Origin: Strigops habroptila
Taxonomy: Eukaryota > Chordata > Aves > Psittaciformes > Psittacidae
Assembly (NCBI RefSeq): GCF_004027225.2
Contig: NC_044282.2
Coordinates: 75,588,287 to 75,652,286, forward strand
Direction of reading: 5' to 3'
DNA length: 64,000 nucleotides
Position 1 is the first letter of the stretch, and each line of letters begins with the position of its first letter. Of the stretch, positions 11,411 through 22,787 are shown one piece after another. Position numbers and translations under genes: made by a program. The notes under the pieces are model-generated. The model was given only the letters and a program-made list of their open reading frames with translations, was not told the DNA's origin and did not search any database.

Positions 11411-14400
11411 TGGGGACCTCCGTGCCGGGATGCACTGGCTGTGCAGGGATGTCATTGGGGATTTCATATGGCAGGGACCACACGACACGGCCCCACATCA
11501 CCATCCCTTAGAGTAAGCTCAGATGGAATCACAGAGGAATGAGGAATAATCTCTCCTCTCCCACCTTTATGCTGTTGGATGTCTTCCTCCAAGGAGCTGG
11601 GCAGTGATCTTCACTGCTGGGACCACAGGCCCTGCCCTGGTGGGTCCCAGGGCTCTGGCTGGGTTGCACAGCCCCAAATCCCTGCTGCTTTCCAGAGAGG
11701 TTAAGGCTGGACCTACCTTCCCCCATATCCATCAGGACATTCTGTTTCTGTATTCTTAGTGAGCACCATCATGACAGTGGACATCAGGCAGCTTCCCAGC
11801 ACCTCTCACAACACGGCTCCCCCCTTGCATGGGTTAGATATGAAGACACAGCCATTATCTGCACGTAGACCTGAAGCGTTCACAAACCTCACATGGGTAC
11901 AATCCCACTCCACAGGTAGAAAAGGAGCTCATCAGCACACAGAGTTACCCACTTCCCCATGGACCAACATGGCAAGCTTCAGACCTGAATCAAACCCAGC
12001 CCCCTACACCGGATGTGCAACAAGAACTAAAAATCATCAAGGCTGGCTCTTGGCAAGAGCAAAAACCCAAGAAACGCCCGAGAAGACACTCAGCCCCTTG
12101 AGCAGAACCAAGGCAGGCCCTGGGGAGTGTACTCATCCATACCTGGAGCCCAGCAGCTATGCACGGGACACCCCACACCCTGCTGTGGGCTCTGGACCAG
12201 CCCTCACAAGCCTACAAGGCATGATGGAGCAGCCCAGGCACGGTTCCCACCCTATAAATAAGTGACCCTGGGGCTCAGGCATGTTTCCACCCTGAGCAGC
12301 CAAAGGCTCTGGAGCAGAGAAGGAAAAATAAGAAGGAGGAACTTTAGAGGTGTCTGTGGCTTCTTTAACACTCCCACAGCTCCACTCTCCTCCCCATCCA
12401 TCTCCAGGAGACCTTTCAGTAAAGAACACACAGATACATGCAGCCACTGTGGCAGGCACCCATCTCCTGAGCACCCCAGGCAGTGATGCCACCACTGCCA
12501 TCTGCTCTGCTGCCTATGGAAGGCAATGCTCCTTTCAGTCTCTTCTTTAATGCCACTATCACTTTGCAGGCTGCAACTCCATGGCGACAACCACCACCGG
12601 GAACCTGTGACACTCACAGGTCAGAGCCGGCGCAGCACGTGCGGCAGCAAGGGAAGAAAACAAAGAGCTGGAGCAGTAACCCTGGGTATGGAAGAGAGGA
12701 TAGCCTTGAGGAGGAGAAAACACAGAGCAGGGATGACGAGGCCCTTCAGTGAAGTTTCCTCTTCTTTTAACCTAATGAAATCTTTTATTAACACAATCTG
12801 GAAGAGGCCAGCACTTCTTCAGCATCTGCTTGGATGCTTTGTTCAAGTATCAAACTTCTCTTTCCTTCACCTTTGCTGGTTTAACATGCCTGGCCTGTCA
12901 ATGGCATATTCCAACACTTCAAAAACGTGACATTTCCAGGTTTGTTCCCCCCAAGGTGCTGCCTCCTGCAGGAGAGAGCGGCAAAATAACAACTCGTGTT
13001 CATCAGTCATTGGGACACCACACACCACGGAGCTCAGCCAGTGAATGAGCATCTCTCTTTGGGATGCAGCAGCCTATTCCAGAAGCTGGGAAGGTATCGG
13101 CAGGACACTCACCCCACCTACAACCTTTCGAACCCCCACGGTAATTTCCCTATGCAACAGCTATGGATCTAGGCAAAGGTGGCTGCAGTGATGGGGATCT
13201 CTATGGAGTGAATCTGGGAGATGCCTTTTACCACCATTTGCTCACCTGGGAGCAGAACCGGCTTCTCCAGGTTCACATCATCCATAAAACCAGCTTAACC
13301 AGCTCCTCCTGGCTCAGTCTTGAACCGGGCTGTTATTTCCAGCTCTGGCTGTTCGCTGCACTGCTCTGCTCTCCGGGATTTGGATCATCTCCATACCAGG
13401 ATCCTCCTTTGGATCACCTCCACACCAGGCTATCCTATGAACTTTCACATGCATTGAGAGCCACAAGACACTAAACTACAGACTCACTGGATACATTAAT
13501 CAGATTTAAGGACCCTCTCTGTGGCCTTTTCCAGCTCAGTGTGGTGCTGTGACCGAGCTGCTGACCCTAGCAGGGCAGCACAGCAGGGAATGTGGCTGCC
13601 CAGTGCTCAGACCAGAGCTGGCTTCACCTCAGAGGAGTTTATAAAGTTATTTCAGTACCTGGAGATGCTGACAAGCACCCAATGAGATGAGTTGGTACCC
13701 AACTGCAGAGTGCAGGGATGCTCTGGGCACATCAGAGTGGCCCAGCAGCACAAGACAGCAGCCCGAAGTGCCCAAAGCCCTCACAGAAACTGCCTCTGGC
13801 TTTTCACCTCTGACTCTTCTGGTTTATGGGCCTTCCTGAGGTCTGGAAAACCCTGCTTATGCCATGAACTGTCACACAGGCTGGACACCCCCAAGCAGGC
13901 ACCGTGTAGCCTAAAGGCAAACCTCCCTCTGCACAAAGGGGCAGAGAAATGAGAGGGCCAGGGCACAGAGACCCCCTCTCCCAGCCAGAGGCCACCTTGC
14001 ACTCCACCACCAGCCACCCCTTCCCACGCCAGCCCAGCTCTGCTCAGTCCATATGACAGCATTCAGACCCAGGCTCAGCTCAGTGCCTCCTGATTCCGAA
14101 CAGCTGATGCTGTAAAGTCATCTTTCATGCACCAGCTGCCCTCAGTGTGATTTAAGCAAAAGGAAAAGCTCAGACATGATTTCTCCTTTAGAAAGCTGCT
14201 TTCTGGTGGCTCCGTTATGCCCAGCTCATTCCTTGGGAATATTTGGCCTTTTATTCTGCATCCTCCCATCCCTTCTCCTAGGTGAGATGAGCAGGAGCCG
14301 CTCCTCAGCTCCCCTTCTTCATCAGGGCAGATGAGGGAATCCCACCAGGCAATTGGGAGGGACATAAACATCCTTAAAGCCCAGCTTCACAGCTGAGTGC

Positions 14401-16191
14401 CATTTAACACCAGCAGCCACATCTCTGATTAATGAAGACCCATGGGCCAGCTTCCCCTGCTCCACATCACTGGGAAACAAACCAATTCCCCTCTACATCA
14501 CAGGGAAATAAACCAATTCCCCCTGTCCCAGCCTGTGCTGGGTCTTGTACCCACACCACCCATCAGACCTGCTCCTACTCCACAGCGCTTGCACAGAAAC
14601 TCTTGCTCCAAAAGAGGAGTTTTGTCCCTGCTCTGCTCAGCCTCCCGGAGCCAGGGCCCTGAGTAACTATGGTTACTTCTAATCGTACAAAGAATATTAT
14701 TCTGACGTCCAAGATAATGGAGAGGATCCTTCAGGAAATCTTTCTACCTTGTGATTTCCTCACACTGAATCTAAATCTAACCCAAAGAGTCACCTTGACC
14801 ACACGCTGACATAAAGATGCCAACAAAAGAAATCAGGAGATGTCATCAAGTGAACATGGAGGGGTTTAATCTTTTCCTTTAATTATTCTTTCCAAAGAAA
14901 GCCCATGTGTTACTAAACACCCATCTGGGGCTTTGTGCAGAGCCAACTCTGTGTCCGAAGACTGTCCAACTTACTATTCAGGCTGGATACAGGCAGCCTT
15001 TGACTCTTCCAGCCTCCTGTACACTGAATATCTTGCACTGTTTGCAGCATAGGCTCCTGAACGTGCACAGGGACCAGTGTCTGGGGGTCTTCCTCCTTCC
15101 TCCAGAGGAGCTTGGTCTGAGGGGAAAGCAGCACAAGCCATGAAACCCTTGGGCAGATGAGGGCTCAGCAGTACAGCAAACACTGGTATGAACTGGGGGT
15201 CAGTTCTGCAACCCAGCCGTGATGTTAGAGCTGACAAAGGGCTCAGCTCAGCTCGGACCTGGGCACAGGAGAAAATAGATACAGGGAGACAAAAATAGTG
15301 TTAAATTAGTGAAATATTCAAGTAAGGGGCTTGGGGGAGTCATCTTTGACAGAGGGAAGAAACCCCATGGATTTGGGTAACCTCCACACCAGCAGAAATA
15401 CCCGTCCTGGATGACAGAGCAGGACAGGAGAGGCATCAGTAAAATCCACCCCAATGCTCCAGGAGTCTAGCAGAGCCCTGGCACCCTGGGCATTTATCTC
15501 ATCAAGGAGCATGAAGACACTTGATAGTCCCTTTGCCACCGCCAAGCACAGCCCAGGTACAACACATGGACAGACAGGCACGTCCCATGTGAAAGGTCTC
15601 CTCTTCCAAAGCCAGAAACAGTTATGAGCAATGTGAATCAGGAGGAAATCTTAAACAGGGACAGAAAATAACCCAAGCTGCAGCTCAGGAGCCCCAGTCT
15701 CACTGCTGCTCCCTTGCAGGGAGATCACTGAGCCCCACACACTGCAGCGAGGGGGAGATCCAACCTCGTTCTTCAGCCCTACTAGTTAGAGAAGGAGGGA
15801 AACCAACACAGACTGAGACATCACTGCATCAACAGAACAAGGAGGGGAAGCCGGCCGGGAGCTGCGGTGCAGCACAAAGGAGCCAGCGGCAGCACGAGCT
15901 GCAGCAGCACTGAGTCCAGTGAACCCTGCAGGAGAGGCCGGGATGCCAAATAAACACAGCAGCCTGGTACCTGAGGGAAAGCTGGGTGAGGAGCCACTGT
16001 CTCACAGCACTGGAGCATGTTCTACCGCATCAGTGATTAGAAAATATCAAAAGCAGCTCTTCGGTATTTCACTTCAGCAGGAGGACCGATGGTCCCCATA
16101 CCCAAGAGCCCTGCAGGAGATGCTCTGCTCACACCACCACACTTCTCCTGCTAGAAACTTTTCCCAGCACAACCTGATGATGCAAAATATT

Positions 16192-16284
16192 CAACCTGCT
16201 CTAGTGGAAGGTGTCCCTGTCCATGGCAGGAGGTCAGAACTAGAGGAGCTTTAAGGTCCCTTCCAACCCAAACCAGTCTGTGAT
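16192..16284 (+). repeat. CR1 LINE 3' terminal fragment
   Basis: Sense-orientation CR1 tail: CAACCTGCTCTAGTGGAAGG, GTGTCCCTGTCCATGGCAGG, then GAGCTTTAAGGTCCCTTCC and AACCAGTCTGTGAT. Confidence 0.88.
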
Positions 16285-16643
16285 TTACCTGGGATATCCA
16301 TGGCTGGAAACATCCCCTTCCACAGGCAGGAGGAAAACTGGCTTGTGCACCTATGCCTGCACCACCCAAACCCCACAGCAGGCAGAGCAAAAGCAGAGCA
16401 GAGCCCACAGCAGCTCCTGGATAACACCTCACCCTCCCATGGGCCTTAATAAACTCTGCATGTAGGAGTCAATCAAGGCTCCCAGTAACAGCCCACATCT
16501 GTGGCTGCTCCCTGGCAGGACACCAGCAACGGCAAGAAACACAAGAACAGGGAGCTGGCAGCAGAGTTAGTGCCAGTTTGTGTGCAAAATGCACCAGGGT
16601 GAACACTTTGTCATTATTTCAATGAGAGAAAAACAGGGGTGAC

Positions 16644-16695
16644 TGCTGGTATCACCTAACCTGGGCCCAAGGGATTGGGTTAGGTGATAACAGCA
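16644..16695. repeat. 18-bp imperfect inverted repeat (hairpin)
   Basis: TGCTGGTATCACCTAACC at 16644-16661 pairs with GGTTAGGTGATAACAGCA at 16678-16695 with one mismatch. The 16-base loop contains the small palindrome TGGGCCCA. No known element was recognised. Confidence 0.8.
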
Positions 16696-17639
16696 CATTG
16701 ACTCCATGCAGCACCAGAATCAGCACTGGATGAAATCAATGTAACCCTCATTTACAGGGTCAGCAACTGATCCCAAGCAGTGGCTGCACCACTACCAACA
16801 CACAGGGTGTTTCTAGAGGGGTCCTGTGCTGCTCAGCATCTTCCACAGTGGTTGGGAAGAAAACCTGGGAGCACTGTTAGCATTTTCAGACACCCTCCAT
16901 CAAATTAACAGCATGGTAAATGAGACAGCAAGAGTTTGCTCCTAAAAGGTGATGGGAGCCACCCAGCACCCAGCTGTGGCTTAATGCACCCAAATGCAGT
17001 TTCCATGTGCCTGGGCATCAAGGGCAGAGGAGGGATGAAGCAGCAGGGGCACAGCCAGCACCCACCCAGGCGATGAGATAGGCACTGCTCCAACCTGTCA
17101 GCGCAGGTGAAGAGGCACAGACACCAGACAAACGCGTCCTTGCCCTGCCAGGCTGTGCTATCCCAGGGAATGGAATGGGACGGATAGTTGGAAGCTCAGG
17201 AGGTGATTTCAGCCCAACACACAGCATCTTTGGAGCAGAACAGACACCCTGACCACTGCAGGCGCTGGGAAAAGGGTGAGAAAGGCTCCTCAGGAACAAA
17301 GCCCAAAGGGAACAAATCCATCTGGCAAATAGGGAAGGATTTGAGGAGTCCAATACGTTTCTAGTGGTTTTCTCCCAAAAAGTAGCATAAGGAAAACCTA
17401 CAGTCACAAGGAAAAATACCGTGAATGTTTCTGTCTGATGGAAATCGTAGCTGTGTAAAGAGAGGCAGATGAAGGGAACCTTAAGGAGGATAGACGTCAG
17501 GTACAGTAACACACATATACCCCCCATAAGCCTGCCATTGAGTTTAGCATAAGCCACCCGGGCACAGGCAGGAGCCCAGCGTCTGCAGCAGGAGCAGGGA
17601 TCGCTTTCTGCCGCATCAATATCTTTCTTTTGCTGTGAA

Positions 17640-18190
17640 CAGCCCATTTAGCGACACTTAAAACTACTAAATCTGGGGTTTATGTGGAAATGATTTTAGA
17701 GAGCACTGGAAACCCCAGGTTCCTTTTTCAATCTAACAACGTCTTTAGAAAGCAATTCTTTAAGTCTCCGTTTCCAAGACCCTTTTAATCTCTGCAAATT
17801 ATTGGTAAGAGCGGAATCGAGGCAAACTGCCATCAACTGTGATCACAACACTGTACCCGGGCAATGAGCGGCCACCGCTGATGATTTGGTAGAAACTATT
17901 GCTTTTAGGCAAGCTGCCACAGAAATAAATTAGCATTTATACTGGATTATTGAAAACCACCACAAAAAATAGAAATCAGCCTCTATCTATGTGTCAATTG
18001 TGTCCTGCCAAGGTCAATATCTGTGCTATAATAGGCACGGTCTCCAATAGCGAGAACAACTTACATGTGGAAATGAGCACCGTATGGCCAAAGTGTGTCA
18101 TTATTATCAGGAAGACAACCTGATCTCTGAAATCACATCTGCATCGGGGGAAGGTGACCTGCGGAGACGGATCAAGGAGCTCGGGAAACA
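17640..18190. promoter_or_regulatory. Candidate conserved non-coding element about 3.5-4 kb upstream of NKX2-4
   Basis: Repeat-free, AT-moderate block between GC-rich flanks. It contains a CCAAT-like CCAATAG, GCAAATTATTGGTAAGAG, AAATTAGCATTTATAC, CAAGGTCAATATC and CATTATTATC. Its complexity and lack of open frames suggest a conserved enhancer. No alignment was possible here. Confidence 0.3.
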
Positions 18191-20908
18191 ATTCCACAGA
18201 ATTAAAACCTCATAGTTTGACTTCTGGTGGGTGTTTTCCCATCACCATCCGCCTCATTGCTCCTGCGATACCACCCTTGAAAATTGGCTTTTGAAACTAC
18301 TTTGCTTGAATCTGTGGTTTGATATTCTCAGGGTACGGAGGGACATGGTCTGTTTTTGTCTGGCACTTCCACTGGTTGAGTTAGAAGAGTCTGTAAATGA
18401 GGCTGACTTTAAGGCATGTAGTTTTGGTGGTACATTTGCTGTATCAATAGGATTTTCTTTACCAGCAGCCCAGCACAGTCTAACGAAATGAAATATCTTC
18501 CCATCAGAAAAACCAGTCAGTGGAGCTGGACTGGGACAAAGGGGAGTGATGGGCTTCTGCCAGAGGGAAACAGCAAAAGGAAAAACACTCCAACGGGACC
18601 AAATGTTCGATACTGACCCTGCCAAAAGGCTCCATTTAGGGGAAGTTACAATGCCCGGCTTAGGAAACAGGAAGACCTTCCCTGCGGTGTTGTGCTCCTT
18701 GTTAAAGCACTGTGCCAGTGCTGTGGGCAGGATTCGGGGGGGGGCGGGGGCGTTCAGTGCGAAAACCAAGGAATTTTGTTGGCTGCGTTTCCCTCGGCTC
18801 CCCCCAGTCTGCGCTTCCCCTTCGGCTCTGTAAGGGGGTGCAGGAGCAGCGGCCCCTGCCTCCGGGAGCCGGGCAAGGGGTGTCCCGGCGTCTCCGGAGC
18901 GGGCTGGAGACCAGGGTCAGTCCCTGCTGCACCCCAGGGACCCACCATGGAGCCCGAGAGCCCGTCCCAGCGCCATCACGGTGAAACCTCCCACATCACC
19001 CCTCATCCCGCTCCTCCAGCAGCAGTTTGGCCGCGGCTCTAGTGCTCAGGGTCATTTTCCTACCGGTGCACCCTCCCTGGGCTGCTTTCCCACTGAAACC
19101 CGTTGCATTTCATTCCTCATGCAAAAGGTCCCCAGTCAAATGTCCTGGTGTGTAAGCAGAGCCCATCGCTTGAGTCCTTATGGACCACCTCGGCGGTGCC
19201 AAGATCCCAAACCTCAGGTCACCCCTGTCAGGCTCACGGGGCCAGTCCTGCTCATCCCTTCGCCTTATTTCTGCCTGGTTTGTTACCGGAGCAGCACCGA
19301 GGCCTCCGTGAGATCCCAACCTCCTCCCTGCCCCAGCGGCTTTCAGGGAATCATCCCCGCGGCACCGGGAGCAGCCTCTTCCCTCCGGAGAGGAGAGGGA
19401 CGCGGCGCTCTGCCTCTCCCGGCCAAGCTCCATCCATCCACCTCCGGGGTCCCCGGTTTGCCAAGCCGCAGGTTAACCCCAGGGCTGTTTCCCTGCGGGG
19501 CTGATCGGGGTCCCCATCCCTCCTCCTGCCTGCTTGGGGGGCGCTCAGGCCTGACCCCCTCCGCTGGAGCGATGCCACCGGCCCTGGGCACAAAAAGGCA
19601 CCTTTAGGTCCGGGGAGGATGGAGCTTTTAGCAGCTCCTGGCTCCCAGAAAGGAGGGGACGTGCTCCAGAAGGGATGGGAAAAAGAAAAGGGAGGGAGAA
19701 AAATCAAATCAATTAAATTAAATTCAATATAACTGTCAGCCTTTTGAGGAAGACTCTGCAGCTGGGCTCAAACGATGCTCAGCAGTGTGCAGCACAGCCC
19801 AGATGTACCAATGGTGACTGGAAACACCCCAGAAATGGGAACAGGCACCGGGAGCTCTGCTGCAGCCCCTGTACCCCCGGGTGGACAGGGCTGTGTGTCC
19901 CCCCCGCGGGGGTCTCAGTGATGGGTCGCCTCCAGCCGCAGCGGCAGAGCAGGGCTGGAGGGGTGACAGGAGGCCCTCCCGATGACGGGCAGCCACGGAG
20001 GAGAGGGTTAAAATGCTTCTTTGAAGCAGGGAGGGGGAAACCAGGACAAAATAACGTCAGGAATTTGGGGAAAACTGCAACTGGATAACGTGTTGCAGGG
20101 AAACTGGCCGGGAGCTTCGGGCAGGCGAGCAGCAGGAGCTGAGGTGCATGCTGAGGTCTGAGCTCGTTCAAGCCGCCCTGCGACGGGGTCTTACAGCTGA
20201 AGGAGGGGGGAACAAACTTTGAGAAGTAGAATTGTTCCTTCTCTGAGTTTTTATCTTTCATTTTAATTCCATAATCACCCAGTGCTGGAGGCGCTTTGCC
20301 CAGCAGCTCTCCCCAGAGGGATCGGGGACACGATGGGGTCTGGAGACAGGAGAGGAAGGGTCCGGTCTGGAGGTGCGGGACATCCCTGGCTCCCCACAAT
20401 GGGGCTCAGCCCTTCCCGGAGCGGGGCCAGTCCCTCCCCGGGGGTGCAGCGCAGCTCCACTGGTCCCCACTCATATGGATGGGTGCGGATGGGCTGGCAA
20501 CCACCCGGGGCACCCCGGCCCGACCCCGCGGCTCCTGGTGCTGCCGGTGCCGCACACACACGGCGCTGTGCAGCCAGAGCGCGTCCTCCCGCGCAGGGAT
20601 GCGCGGAGCTCTGCCCGCCTCCCGCCCCGTCGGGTCGCCCCGGGGCAGAGCGAGCAGGAGCCGACGGCAGCAGCCCACGGCCCCCTGGGGCCGGTATTAC
20701 CCAACCCCGTCCTCTCGGATCGCAAACGGCCGTCAAAGAGCCCCCTGGAAGCGGCAAGGACGGGCAGGACGCGGCCCCGGCCGCTGCCCCCCGACGGGCG
20801 CCGGGCCCCGCCGCGGGAGGCTCCGGCGCCGCAGCCCGGGGCGCGGGGACCGCAGCGGGAGCCCCGGCCGGGGGCACGGGCAGCCCCGAGAGAGCGATTC
20901 GTTGTCGT

Positions 20909-20985
20909 AAAACCAACGAACAAACGAACAACGACCAAAGAAAAACCCCAAACCCCAACCCCAAAACCAAACGGAAAACGAAGCA
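20909..20985. other. T-free, A/C-rich strand-asymmetric tract
   Basis: Seventy-seven consecutive plus-strand bases contain no T and few G, dominated by AAAC and CCCC blocks (for example AAACCCCAACCCCAAAACC). The minus strand has four runs of about four G separated by T-rich spacers, so it could fold as a G-quadruplex about 0.7 kb upstream of the NKX2-4 start codon. Confidence 0.7.
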
Positions 20986-21299
20986 TCAGCCCTAGAAAGA
21001 CCCTCGGCTCTGCGCGGGTCCCCGCCCGGGACCGCACCCCGGCGGGAGCCGCTCGGGAGGGCGGCGGCGGCCTGGGGGCTCCGTCCCGCTGCTCGAGGGC
21101 CCGGGGCCATCCCGCTGCCAGCCCCGCCGCCGGGAACGGGGAGCGCTATCCCCGGCTCCTGCCCACCGGTCCGCGCCGTCGGGTCCGGCTCCGCGCCACG
21201 GCCGTCGCGCTGCCCCAGGGGGGCGGTTGATTTTGGAGGACACCCCCCACACCCCAAGGCGCGGTCCGCAGCCCCCATCCCCCGCCCGCTCCGCGCCCC

Positions 21300-21668
21300 A
21301 CGGGCGCCCGGCACGTACTTACGGGCTCGGGCCGCGGGGCCGCTCGCAGCCGCTCCGGCGCGGCCCGGGGGCGTCCGGGCTTAAGAGCCGTCCGGCGGGC
21401 GCAGGACAATGGCCGGGAGGAGGGGGCCGGGGCCGGGGCGGGCGGCGGGAGGCGGGGAGGGGACGGGGCCGCCGCCGCCGCTCTCCCCCGCCGGGCGCGC
21501 TCGCTCCGCCCCCCCGCGTCTGGCGTAAACCCGGCGCCGGGCTAAAAGAAACGGCGAGCTACCGGCGCCCGGGGCTGGTGGCCGCCGCGCCTCGCCCGCC
21601 CGCGGCTCGCCGGTGCCGGCGGCAGCGCCCGGCCCGGCCCATCCCGGCCCGTCCCGTCCCGCCCCGCC
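21300..21668 (+). promoter_or_regulatory. NKX2-4: NKX2-4 proximal promoter and 5' UTR region
   Basis: GC-box-rich sequence immediately upstream of the start codon, including GGGGCCGGGGCGGGCGG near 21427. There is no canonical TATA box. A weak AT-rich GCTAAAAG sits near 21540. The transcription start cannot be fixed from sequence alone; the start codon is in a favourable context (G at -3, CCGCCATG). Confidence 0.45.
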
Positions 21669-22787
21669 ATGTCGCTGAGCCCCAAGCACACGACGCCCTT
21701 CTCGGTCACCGACATCCTCAGCCCGATGGAAGAGAGCTACAAGAAGTTCGGCGGCATGGACGGGGCGGGCGGGCTGGGCGCGCCCCTCGGGCCCTACCGC
21801 CAGCCGCCGGTGCCCGCCGCCGCCGCCGTGCCGCAGCACGTCGTGGCGGGCCCCACTGGGGCGGCCGCTTACCACATGCCTCACGGCGTCTCCCAGTTCC
21901 CGCACGGCGCCGTCGGGGGCTACTGCAACGGCGGGCTGGGCAACATGGGTGAGCTGCCCGCCTACCCCGAGGGGATGCGGAGCGGCGCGGCAGCGGGCGG
22001 CGGCTGGTACGGGGCTGGCGGCGACCCTCGGTACTCCAGCAGTAAGTGCGGGCGTGGAGCGGCGGAGGGGCGGGCGGGCGGGCGGACGGGAGGGTGGGAG
22101 CCGCTGCCGCCGACGGGGCGTCCGCTGGCGCTGAGCCGCCGGTCCCGCTCAGTCTCCAGGTTCATGGGCCCGTCGGCAGGGATGAACGTGGCCGGGATGG
22201 GCGGCCTGAGCGGCATCGCCGAGGGCGCCAAGGCCATCGTGCCGCTCCACGCGGCCCCGCGGAGGAAGAGGAGGGTGCTCTTCTCCCAGGCGCAGGTCTA
22301 CGAGCTGGAGCGGCGCTTCAAGCAACAGAAGTACCTGTCGGCGCCGGAGCGGGAGCACTTGGCCAGCCTGATCCACCTCACCCCGACCCAGGTGAAGATC
22401 TGGTTCCAGAACCATCGCTACAAGATGAAGCGCCAGGCAAAGGACAAGGCGGCGGCCGCGCAGCAGCTGCACCCCGACGGCGGCGGCGGCCTCTGCCAGC
22501 AGCACTCCCCGCGCCGCGTCGCCGTGCCCGTGCTGGTGAAGGACGGCAAACCCTGCCCGCCGCCGGGCAGCGGCACCCCGGTCCCCGGGCAGCCCGCACC
22601 CGCGCCCCCCGCCGCCGCTCCCGCAGCCCATCCGCACCCCGGCTCGCTGGGGCAGGCGGCCGACCTGGAGGAGCTGTCGCCCAGCCCGCCGGCGCTGCAC
22701 GGCCCCCTGGCCCCCCTGGACTCGGCCGGCGTCGACTACAACGGCGGCATGGTCAGCCCCAACCTGCTCTACGGCAGGACGTGGTAA
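21669..22787 (+). CDS. NKX2-4: NKX2-4 homeodomain transcription factor, two exons
   Basis: DNA-binding nuclear homeodomain protein of the NK2 class, expressed in ventral brain-type territories in vertebrates (family knowledge). Coding exons are 21669-22041 and 22153-22787 (GT/AG, phase 1), giving 335 residues. The TN repressor motif [10 protein letters not shown] is near residues 9-18. The homeodomain is at 161-220, with WFQN at 48-51 and the NK2-class Tyr at position 54 (NHRYKMKR). The NK2-specific domain [16 protein letters not shown] is at 244-259. The protein ends [22 protein letters not shown] and [10 protein letters not shown] fit NKX2-4 rather than NKX2-1, and the convergent XRN2 neighbour agrees. 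Long alanine runs known in the human protein are absent. Homeodomain residue 37 is Leu, where NKX2-1 and NKX2-4 usually have Met. The start ATG begins the conserved [11 protein letters not shown]. Confidence 0.96.
   Translation: MSLSPKHTTPFSVTDILSPMEESYKKFGGMDGAGGLGAPLGPYRQPPVPAAAAVPQHVVAGPTGAAAYHMPHGVSQFPHGAVGGYCNGGLGNMGELPAYPEGMRSGAAAGGGWYGAGGDPRYSSSKCGRGAAEGRAGGRTGGWEPLPPTGRPLALSRRSRSVSRFMGPSAGMNVAGMGGLSGIAEGAKAIVPLHAAPRRKRRVLFSQAQVYELERRFKQQKYLSAPEREHLASLIHLTPTQVKIWFQNHRYKMKRQAKDKAAAAQQLHPDGGGGLCQQHSPRRVAVPVLVKDGKPCPPPGSGTPVPGQPAPAPPAAAPAAHPHPGSLGQAADLEELSPSPPALHGPLAPLDSAGVDYNGGMVSPNLLYGRTW
22042..22152 (+). other. NKX2-4: NKX2-4 intron, 111 bp, open in frame and G-quadruplex prone
   Basis: Donor AGCA|GTAAGT and acceptor GCTCAG|TCTCC. 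Splicing here restores the family sequence SSISRFMGP. The intron is 37 codons long in the same frame and has no stop, so a retained form would encode a 372-residue protein. Bases 22067-22099 carry seven runs of three or four G. Confidence 0.88.

Larger units (their letters stand above)
6925..16191. other. Gene-free stretch upstream of NKX2-4
   Basis: No supported gene. The longest open frame (11759-12265, 168 codons) looks like composition noise rather than a protein family. The interval alternates GC-moderate filler with AT-rich blocks (8981-9260, 9880-10110, 11100-11410) that are candidate regulatory elements. A perfect 12-bp hairpin lies at 7030-7059. Confidence 0.55.
16285..20300. other. 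Gene-free stretch proximal to the NKX2-4 CpG domain
   Basis: No supported gene. A 209-codon minus-strand open frame at 17018-17647 has no recognisable domain. It holds a hairpin (16644-16695) and a candidate regulatory block (17640-18190). From about 18.7 kb the sequence becomes GC-rich on the approach to the CpG island. Confidence 0.55.

Noticed and set aside
11759..12265. 168-codon plus-strand open frame
   Set aside because: No domain, no codon or splice support; consistent with chance.
17018..17647. 209-codon minus-strand open frame with hydrophobic patches
   Set aside because: No recognisable domain, no supporting splice or promoter context, and the GC-rich part lengthens frames by chance.
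20373..21230. 285-codon plus-strand open frame (with others of similar length) upstream of NKX2-4
   Set aside because: Pro/Arg/Ala/Gly-rich translation in all frames of a CpG island; a composition effect.
21669..22787. Single-exon 372-residue NKX2-4 reading straight through
   Set aside because: The inserted 37 residues interrupt the conserved SSISRFMGP and are flanked by perfect GT/AG sites, so a spliced 335-residue product is far more likely.
21669..22787. Assignment as NKX2-1 instead of NKX2-4
   Set aside because: Shared homeodomain, but [22 protein letters not shown] and the XRN2 neighbour point to NKX2-4.
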